From Candidatus Portnoybacteria bacterium CG08_land_8_20_14_0_20_40_83 (lineage in GTDB: Bacteria; Patescibacteriota; Minisyncoccia; Portnoybacterales; GWB1-42-6), in contig PEYL01000065.1 in NCBI GenBank assembly GCA_002774415.1, forward strand, positions 1 through 7,550: a DNA stretch of 7,550 nt. The letters run 5' to 3'. Of the stretch, positions 1 through 4,394 are shown piece after piece; position 1 is the stretch's first letter; each line of letters opens with the position of its first letter. The notes beneath the pieces are model-generated. The model saw nothing but the letters and a program-made list of their open reading frames with translations, was not told the origin of the DNA and ran no database searches. The translations under genes were made by a program, and so were the position numbers.

Positions 1-453
1 TGGGCCGGCCGGCCGCTTAAATTGAAGAATTTGGAAATTCTAAAAGCGGCTTTCATTGAAGCCGCTAAAGAAAATAGGGAGATAAAGTTAGAAATTTTTA
101 CTGATTTACCTTATCAGGAACTGATAAAAAAACTGCAAAATTGCTACGGCGTGATTTTGCCTTCAATTAGCGAAGTCAGCCCGAATTTTATTTTAGACGC
201 AATAGCGACCAACAAACCCTTTATTTTAACGAAAGAAACCGGGTTTTACGAAAAAATGAAAGATATCGGTATTTTTGTTGACCCACACAACAGAGAAGAC
301 ATAAAAAATAAGATTCTGTTTCTGGCAGATGACAGAAATTGGCAGGAATATAAAAAGCGGGTCGCCGATTTTAAATTCGTTCATTCCTGGCAGGAGATTA
401 CGGATGAATTCATAAACATTTATCAGAAATTATGCCAGGTAGTAGAAATTTGA
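1..453 (+). CDS. GT4-family glycosyltransferase, C-terminal part (5' end outside window)
   Basis: This is the C-terminal domain of a retaining GT-B glycosyltransferase (Glycos_transf_1 type), which would transfer sugar from a nucleotide-sugar in the cytoplasm. The frame is open from base 1, reading WAGRPLKLKNLEILKAAF, which matches the GRL..K-N..L..AF strand-loop-helix that opens the donor domain. The gene is therefore truncated by the window, and the TTG at 22 is not a real start. The donor-site signature LPSISEVSPNFILDA follows. Its first acid is Glu at 172-174, and the residue eight positions later, usually Glu, is Asp at 196-198. A helical tail of about 60 residues ends the protein. The last six codons (CQVVEI) and the TGA stop lie almost wholly within repeat box 435-454, so the native C-terminus may have been overwritten. 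Donor and acceptor cannot be read from the sequence. Confidence 0.85.
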   Translation, partial: WAGRPLKLKNLEILKAAFIEAAKENREIKLEIFTDLPYQELIKKLQNCYGVILPSISEVSPNFILDAIATNKPFILTKETGFYEKMKDIGIFVDPHNREDIKNKILFLADDRNWQEYKKRVADFKFVHSWQEITDEFINIYQKLCQVVEI

Positions 454-454
454 C
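435..454 (+). repeat. Boundary box, family 1, forward copy (variant TAGAAA)
   Basis: The 20-nt sequence CCAGGTAGTAGAAATTTGAC contains the TGA stop (451-453) of the upstream glycosyltransferase. It is an exact inverted match to the box at 1880-1899. It matches the inverted box at 560-579 at 18 of 20 positions. Confidence 0.9.
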
Positions 455-455
455 A

Positions 456-483
456 GGTTAATCTGCCAGTTGGCGGATTAACC
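456..483. repeat. Palindrome of the CTGCCA-GT-TGGCGG type in spacer 1
   Basis: Arms 456-468 and 471-483 are complementary over 13 positions around a central GT, with one T/G mismatch that would be a U-G wobble in RNA. The core resembles that of the palindrome at 1846-1879 in the next spacer. No U-run follows, so it does not look like an intrinsic terminator. Confidence 0.85.
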
Positions 484-489
484 AAAATC

Positions 490-499
490 CACTACCTGT
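490..499 (-). repeat. Partial family 1 boundary box
   Basis: CACTACCTGT is a shortened inverted copy of the box end CACTACCTGG. It lies just after the palindrome. It can pair with the first eight or so bases of the forward box at 435, giving a compact nested hairpin independent of the full inverted box at 560-579. Confidence 0.5.
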
Positions 500-559
500 T
501 AGCAAAAACATATTTACGAAAATAAAAAAGTCGAAATTGCAAGAAATTATTAGTTTAAA

Positions 560-579
560 GTCAAATTTTCACTACCTGG
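560..579 (-). repeat. Boundary box, family 1, inverted copy (variant TTTTCA)
   Basis: GTCAAATTTTCACTACCTGG ends two bases before the ATG at 581 and fills the region where a ribosome binding site would normally lie. It is an exact inverted match to the box at 1746-1765 on the far side of the gene it precedes. Confidence 0.9.
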
Positions 580-580
580 T

Positions 581-1741
581 ATGAAAGTTTTAAGCATCGG
601 CTCTGATAAAAATTTATTTAAGGAAGATTCTGCTGTCAGGCAGAGAATCATTGAATATGGTTCTTTGGCTGAGGAGCTGCATATAATTGTCTTTTCAAGA
701 CAAAAATCCGAAATTCGAAATCTGAAATCCGAAACAAATCCTAAATCACAAATTTCAAAAAATACCTTTATTTATTCTACTAATTCGTGGAGTCGCTGGT
801 TCTATATTCTTGACGCTTACAAAATTGCCAAACGAATTATTCTTAATTCTAAATTCTTAATTCATAATTCTTTAATCACCACTCAAGATCCATTTGAATG
901 TGGATTGGCAGGATATATTATGGCCAAAAAGTTTAAGTTGCCGCTGCATTTGCAAATCCACGGAGATTTCTTAAGCCCTAAATTTGGGCAGGAGTCGTTT
1001 TTAAATAAAATCAGGGTTTGGCTGGCAAAATTTTTAATACCCAGAGCAGACAAAATTCGTGTCGTATCGGAAAGAATTAAAGACTCGATAATATCGAAAT
1101 TCAGAAGTATTGATATTTCAAAAATTGCCGTTTTGCCGATTTTTGTTGATGTCAAAAGAATTCAGAAGTCGGACATTAAAACAAATCTGCATCAAAAATA
1201 TCCGCAACTTGACCCCATTATTTTAATGGCTTCGCGCCTGACCAAAGAAAAAAACATCGAATTGGCGGTTGAGGCAATGCAAGAAGTCATAAAATTCTAT
1301 CCCAAAACTGGTCTGATTATTGTGGGCGACGGCAAAGAAAAAAATAATTTAAAATTTAAAATTGAAAATTTAAAATTGAATGAGAATATAATTATGGAAT
1401 CATGGATCGATGATCTGTCGTCATATTACAAGACCGCCGATCTGTTCTTGTTGATTTCAAATCACGAAGGATGGGGTATGACTTCTGTCGAAGCAATGGC
1501 AGCAGGCTGTCTCTTGATAATGACGGATGTGGGTTGCGCCGGTGAAATAGTTAAAAACGAATACAACGGTTTGGTAATTCCCGTCGGCAGTAAGGTAAAA
1601 TTAATTGAGGCTATTGAAAGGACAATAAAAGAGCCGTCTTTGCACGATAAATTAAAAAATAACAGCTTGGCAACAGTTAAAAATTTAGCGTCAAAAGAAG
1701 AATATTTGAATTCATATAAAAAATCGTGGGAGATGCGATAA
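581..1741 (+). CDS. GT4-family glycosyltransferase
   Basis: A complete 386-aa GT-B fold glycosyltransferase, of typical length for GT4. The N-terminal acceptor domain starts MKVLSIGSDKNLF and includes TTQDPFECGLAGY and HGDFLSP, common in this family. The donor domain shows the diphosphate-binding pair in MASRLTKEKN (Arg219, Lys224), the loop IIVGDGKE, and the signature SNHEGWGMTSVEAMAAG with Glu296 and Glu304 (E-x7-E). No signal peptide or membrane span is evident, so it probably acts on the cytoplasmic membrane face in surface glycan assembly with its neighbours. ATG 581 is chosen because the protein begins exactly where family members do and the repeat box ends just upstream; no Shine-Dalgarno is visible. 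Three AT-rich repeat-like tracts (704-756, 835-873, 1345-1380) are carried in frame. The sugar specificity is unknown. Confidence 0.92.
   Translation: MKVLSIGSDKNLFKEDSAVRQRIIEYGSLAEELHIIVFSRQKSEIRNLKSETNPKSQISKNTFIYSTNSWSRWFYILDAYKIAKRIILNSKFLIHNSLITTQDPFECGLAGYIMAKKFKLPLHLQIHGDFLSPKFGQESFLNKIRVWLAKFLIPRADKIRVVSERIKDSIISKFRSIDISKIAVLPIFVDVKRIQKSDIKTNLHQKYPQLDPIILMASRLTKEKNIELAVEAMQEVIKFYPKTGLIIVGDGKEKNNLKFKIENLKLNENIIMESWIDDLSSYYKTADLFLLISNHEGWGMTSVEAMAAGCLLIMTDVGCAGEIVKNEYNGLVIPVGSKVKLIEAIERTIKEPSLHDKLKNNSLATVKNLASKEEYLNSYKKSWEMR
704..756 (+). repeat. In-frame tandem heptamer tract inside the GT4 gene
   Basis: Four consecutive 7-nt units read AAATCCG, AAATTCG, AAATCTG and AAATCCG (704-731), followed by looser related sequence to 756. 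It encodes the hydrophilic stretch KSEIRNLKSETNPKSQISK between two core strands of the acceptor domain, and looks like a loop expansion. Confidence 0.6.
835..873 (+). repeat. AATTCTTAA-like AT-rich tract inside the GT4 gene
   Basis: Irregular repetition of AATTCTTAA, AATTCTAAA and AATTCATAA units encodes NSKFLIHNS just before the ITTQDPFE motif. The region is internally repetitive at the DNA level although it lies within a coding frame. Confidence 0.5.
1345..1380 (+). repeat. AATTTAAAATTGAA tract inside the GT4 gene
   Basis: Units of AAAATTTAA and AAAATTGAA alternate and encode LKFKIENLKLNE, between the GDGKEK loop and the SWIDD strand. The peptide fits a helix expected at this place in GT4 enzymes, so this tract may be native sequence with biased composition. 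Confidence 0.45.
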
Positions 1742-1745
1742 TATG

Positions 1746-1765
1746 CCAGGTAGTGAAAATTTGAC
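1746..1765 (+). repeat. Boundary box, family 1, forward copy (variant TGAAAA)
   Basis: CCAGGTAGTGAAAATTTGAC begins four bases after the TAA (1739-1741) of the GT4 gene. It is an exact 20-nt inverted match to 560-579. It differs from the other forward copy (435-454) by AG to GA at its 10th and 11th positions. Confidence 0.9.
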
Positions 1766-1845
1766 AGGTTTAGTAACTTTATTTTTCTAGTCAGCGATAA
1801 ATAACCCAGTTAAATTTTATTGTTTGGTATATGTAAAAAATGATT

Positions 1846-1879
1846 TGAATTTTATCCGCCAATTGGCGGATAAAATTCA
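1846..1879. repeat. Perfect 34-nt palindrome in spacer 2
   Basis: The two 17-nt arms (1846-1862 and 1863-1879) are exact reverse complements, with the centre at CCGCCAATTGGCGG. It directly abuts the inverted box at 1880. The stem has T-rich sequence on its 5' side and A-rich sequence on its 3' side and no following U-run, the reverse of an intrinsic terminator. It is related to the palindrome at 456-483. Confidence 0.92.
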
Positions 1880-1899
1880 GTCAAATTTCTACTACCTGG
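1880..1899 (-). repeat. Boundary box, family 1, inverted copy (variant TTTCTA)
   Basis: GTCAAATTTCTACTACCTGG ends two bases before the ATG at 1901, the same spacing as the box before the GT4 gene. It is an exact inverted match to the box at 435-454, which lies about 1.4 kb upstream. Confidence 0.9.
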
Positions 1900-1900
1900 T

Positions 1901-2593
1901 ATGAAGCTATCAATAATTATTCCCGTTTTTAATGAAAAAAATACGATCTCCCAGATTCTGGAAAAAGTGGAGAATGTTGATTTTGGCATTGAAAAAGAAA
2001 TAATTATTGTTGACGATTTTTCGCTGGATGGAACGCGGGATATTTTAAAAAATTATGAAGAAAAATACAAAATTGTCTATCATGAGAGAAATTATGGCAA
2101 GGGCAGGGCCTTAAGAAATGGGTTTAAACATGTCAGCGGGGATTGGGTGGTTATTCAGGATGCTGATCTGGAATATGATCCAAGCGACCTAAAAAATCTT
2201 TTGGAAAAAATTAAAGAACCAGATGTTTTTGTTGTCTACGGTTCAAGAAGGTTACACCATAATTATCTTGAAGCGCGAAAATCAGGCCATGTTTTCGCTT
2301 TGGGAGGAATTTTTTTGAGCTGGCTGACCAATTTATTATACGGGACTGAAATAACCGATGAGCCGACTTGCTATAAAATGTTTAGAGCCGATCTTCTGCC
2401 CGGCTTGGATTTAAAATGCGAGCGTTTTGAATTTTGTCCGGAACTCACCGCCAAGATCGCCAAAAAAGGTATAAAAATCCACGAAGTGCCGATAAATTAT
2501 TATCCGCGCCACAAAAATGAGGGGAAAAAAATTAATTGGAAAGACGCTTTGGAAGCGGTTTGGACTTTATTAAAATATAGATTTAAAAAATGA
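1901..2593 (+). CDS. GT2-family glycosyltransferase, polyprenyl-phosphate sugar synthase-like (DPM1 type)
   Basis: A 230-aa GT-A fold enzyme of the usual size for soluble dolichol- or undecaprenyl-phosphate mannose/glucose synthases. It starts with MKLSIIIPVFNEKNTI, the nucleotide-binding strand. VDDFSLDGT follows (Asp38, Asp39), then NYGKGRALRNGF and the metal-binding DAD (Asp87, Asp89). RFEFCPELTAKIAKKGIKIHEVPINYYPR near the end is the pattern seen in DPM1-like enzymes. There is no C-terminal membrane domain, so it should act at the inner membrane face, joining a sugar from NDP-sugar to a polyprenyl phosphate. The GT39-like membrane protein at 4395 is a plausible user of that product. The ATG at 1901 follows a boundary box with no Shine-Dalgarno, and the TGA stop abuts another box at 2594. 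The sugar is not readable. Confidence 0.9.
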   Translation: MKLSIIIPVFNEKNTISQILEKVENVDFGIEKEIIIVDDFSLDGTRDILKNYEEKYKIVYHERNYGKGRALRNGFKHVSGDWVVIQDADLEYDPSDLKNLLEKIKEPDVFVVYGSRRLHHNYLEARKSGHVFALGGIFLSWLTNLLYGTEITDEPTCYKMFRADLLPGLDLKCERFEFCPELTAKIAKKGIKIHEVPINYYPRHKNEGKKINWKDALEAVWTLLKYRFKK

Positions 2594-2608
2594 ACCCCGT
2601 TAGAAATT
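2594..2608 (+). repeat. Boundary box, family 2, forward copy of module A
   Basis: ACCCCGTTAGAAATT starts at the base after the TGA stop of the GT2 gene. The same 15-mer recurs at 2703-2717 and, inverted, at 2828-2842. It shares TAGAAATT with the family 1 box. Confidence 0.88.
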
Positions 2609-2685
2609 CACGGAAATTTTATATTTGGTTAATATTGGGCAATTGGAGTTTTAAAAAATTAAAAAAATATTTCAATGATAAGTAA

Positions 2686-2700
2686 AATTTTTAACAGGGT
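2686..2700 (-). repeat. Boundary box, family 2, inverted copy of module A
   Basis: AATTTTTAACAGGGT is an inverted family 2 box with two changes from AATTTCTAACGGGGT. It closes the first module two bases before the second module opens. Confidence 0.75.
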
Positions 2701-2702
2701 GA

Positions 2703-2718
2703 ACCCCGTTAGAAATTT
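2703..2718 (+). repeat. Boundary box, family 2, forward copy of module B
   Basis: ACCCCGTTAGAAATTT opens the second module. It is an exact 16-nt inverted match to the box at 2827-2842. Confidence 0.88.
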
Positions 2719-2826
2719 ATGGTATGTTTGTGTGTTGGAGGGCATGCGAGATGGATATTGGTATACGGAGTGCGTCAATAATTTAGATAAAAGATTAAAA
2801 AATTACTTCAATGACAAAAGATAATG

Positions 2827-2842
2827 AAATTTCTAACGGGGT
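2827..2842 (-). repeat. Boundary box, family 2, inverted copy at the radical SAM start
   Basis: AAATTTCTAACGGGGT closes the second module, and its last two bases are the first two of a GTG codon (2841-2843). The placement parallels the family 1 boxes that end at ATG 581 and ATG 1901, and it is the main reason to choose GTG as the next start. Confidence 0.85.
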
Positions 2843-4238
2843 GAAAAAAGTTTTATTAATCAATCCGCCCTGGGTTATCGGAGAGGACAAGAATTTATGG
2901 AAGCAGGTGGCTAGCTGCTGGCCGAGTTTAGGTTTGGCTTATATTGCGGCGGTTTTGGAAAAAGAGGGTCATGAAGTTTATTATTTGGATTGTTCGGCCG
3001 AACATTACACAATCGGAGACACAGAAAAAATTTTGAAAAATTACCAGAATCTTGATTTTATTGGATTAACCGCCACTACTCCCTTGATAAATAATGCGCT
3101 GGCAATAGCCGATATAGCTAAAAAAAATTTCCCTCAAGCAAAAATTATTTTAGGAGGAATTCATTCTTCCGTCATGCCCGAAGAAGTTATAGTAAATAAA
3201 GCGGTTAATTTTTTGTTAATTGATGAAGGCGAAGAGACGATGAAAGAATTGGTCAATGGAGAAAAACAAGAAAAGATTTTAGGACTTTGCTATAAAGACA
3301 ACGGTCAGATTATAAAAAATCCATTAAGGCCGCTAATTCAAGACTTGGACACAATTCCGTTCCCGGCTTATCATTTATTGCCAATGGATAAATATTATCC
3401 GGCAATTGGCAGCTATAAATGTCTGCCGGCGATGGTTCTTTTGGCAACGCGAGGATGCCCGGGGAGATGTACTTTTTGTTATCGGACTTTCCGTGGTCTA
3501 GTCAGAAAGCGCTCCGCCAGAAATATTATTGAAGAAATTAAATTTTTGCAGAAAAATTATGGCATCAAAGAATTCGCCTTTTATGATGATACTTTCACTT
3601 TGTTTAAAAATTTAGTCAAAGAATTTTGTAGTATAATCATAGAGGAAAAAATAGACATCACCTGGTCTTGTTTTACAAGAGTTGATTATATTAATGAAGA
3701 ATTGCTGGGTTTGATGAAGCAAGCCGGTTGCCATCTGATTTTATTTGGCGTTGAATCGGCCGATGAACAGATTCTCCAGAATATAAATAAAAAAATATCG
3801 CTTGAGCAGGTGCAAGAAGTCGTGAAGTTGGCCCGAAAGATGGGTGTTGAAACAAGGGCGTCTTTTATGTTTGGCAATCAGGGCGAGACCGAAGAGACAA
3901 TCAAAAAAACGATTGATTTTGCCATAAAATTGGATCCCGATGAAGCGCAATTCAATATCACAACACCATATCCTGGAACCGAACTTTTTAATTGGGCAAA
4001 AGAAAAAAATTACATCAAAAGCTTTAATTGGAATGACTATAGCTATTCAAATGTGGTGCTGGAATTACCTGGACTTAGCCGGGAAAAACTTCATTATTAT
4101 TATCAATTAGCCCATCGGAAATTTTATTTTCGTCCAAAAATGATTCTGCGCCGTATGTCTCATATCAGGAATTGGGCGCAGCTGAAGCAGGAAATAAAAG
4201 GAGGATTAGGCCTGCTAAAATTTTTATATGGAAAATAA
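2841..4238 (+). CDS. B12-binding-domain-type radical SAM protein
   Basis: A 465-aa protein with the two-part layout of cobalamin-dependent (class B) radical SAM enzymes. The N-terminal Rossmann-like domain (about 1-150) begins KKVLLINPPW and includes SLGLAYIAAVLEKEGHEVYYLD, GLTATTP and ILGGIHSS. The radical SAM core carries the 4Fe-4S motif RGCPGRCTFCYR with Cys206, Cys210 and Cys213, then FYDDTF, GVESADEQIL and the late strand TTPYPGTELF. The helical C-terminus is basic. The usual cobalamin motif D-x-H-x-x-G is not seen; the matching place reads LDCSAEHYTIGD, so B12 may be bound base-off or not at all. GTG 2841 gives the standard N-terminus and abuts a boundary box. An in-frame ATG at 2811 would add ten residues translated from the box. 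The substrate is unknown; its neighbours suggest a lipid or glycan modification. Confidence 0.88.
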   Translation: MKKVLLINPPWVIGEDKNLWKQVASCWPSLGLAYIAAVLEKEGHEVYYLDCSAEHYTIGDTEKILKNYQNLDFIGLTATTPLINNALAIADIAKKNFPQAKIILGGIHSSVMPEEVIVNKAVNFLLIDEGEETMKELVNGEKQEKILGLCYKDNGQIIKNPLRPLIQDLDTIPFPAYHLLPMDKYYPAIGSYKCLPAMVLLATRGCPGRCTFCYRTFRGLVRKRSARNIIEEIKFLQKNYGIKEFAFYDDTFTLFKNLVKEFCSIIIEEKIDITWSCFTRVDYINEELLGLMKQAGCHLILFGVESADEQILQNINKKISLEQVQEVVKLARKMGVETRASFMFGNQGETEETIKKTIDFAIKLDPDEAQFNITTPYPGTELFNWAKEKNYIKSFNWNDYSYSNVVLELPGLSREKLHYYYQLAHRKFYFRPKMILRRMSHIRNWAQLKQEIKGGLGLLKFLYGK

Positions 4239-4278
4239 CGCCTGATATAAAATTCATTGGTTTAAACGAACTGCTTAT

Positions 4279-4362
4279 TGCCTGAGCGGAGGCCGTCAGG
4301 CCGAAGTCGAAGGCTATATAAGACCCTTCGACGCGTCCCGCTAAGCGGGACTTGCTCAGGGA
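4279..4362. repeat. Nested cruciform repeat (CCTGAGC ... GCTCAGG)
   Basis: The outer arms TGCCTGAGC and GCTCAGGGA are inverted. The inner arms GTCGAAGG (4306-4313) and CCTTCGAC (4325-4332) are also inverted around TATATAAGA. Each half holds its own small hairpin: GGCC-GTCA-GGCC at 4291-4302 and GTCCCGC-TAA-GCGGGAC at 4335-4351. The result is a symmetrical multi-branch fold. The element is far more GC-rich than its surroundings. It belongs to the CCTGAGC/GTCGAAGG palindrome style that I recognise as recurrent in many environmental bacterial genomes. Confidence 0.85.
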
Positions 4363-4394
4363 ATAAAAATAGAGCTGAATTTCACATTACACGT

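Larger units (their letters stand above)
2594..2840. repeat. Spacer of two tandem modules with inverted termini
   Basis: Module A (2594-2700) and module B (2703-2842) each start with ACCCCGTTAGAAATT and end with an inverted copy of it. The 3' parts of the modules also align. Roughly 2656-2702 resembles 2790-2845, sharing ATTAAAAAA, TTCAATGA and a final AAATTT-TAAC-GGGTGAA. The middle parts are not alike. I see no convincing gene, RNA or promoter in this spacer. Confidence 0.75.

Noticed and set aside
1..20. GC-rich start (GGCCGGCCGGCCGC) as a vector, linker or assembly artefact
   Set aside because: It translates in frame to WAGRPLKL, which fits the GRL/GRP strand of a GT4 donor domain joined to the following sequence, so it looks genuine.
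432..1790. Micro-ORFs starting at the ATG before each forward family 1 box (MPGSRNLTG at 432 and MPGSENLTGLVTLFF at 1743)
   Set aside because: The similar peptides follow directly from the shared DNA repeat. They have no ribosome binding site, and the first is out of frame inside another gene, so translation is not supported.
1846..1879. Perfect palindrome as an intrinsic terminator after the GT4 gene
   Set aside because: No U-run follows the stem on either strand; T-rich sequence lies on the 5' arm and A-rich sequence on the 3' arm, the opposite of a terminator. It also lies close to the next start codon.
2719..2781. Short ORF in module B of the third spacer as a leader peptide
   Set aside because: It has only about 20 codons with no ribosome binding site or attenuator structure. 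It begins just after the box and is best explained as chance.
435..2842. CRISPR array formed by the repeated boxes
   Set aside because: Copies alternate in orientation, are separated by whole genes or unequal spacers, and sit at gene ends. No cas gene is seen.
4278..4394. N-terminal extension of the membrane glycosyltransferase from TTG 4278
   Set aside because: The extension is a translation of the cruciform repeat and is rich in Arg and Ser, unlike family N-termini. ATG 4395 leads directly into the first membrane span.
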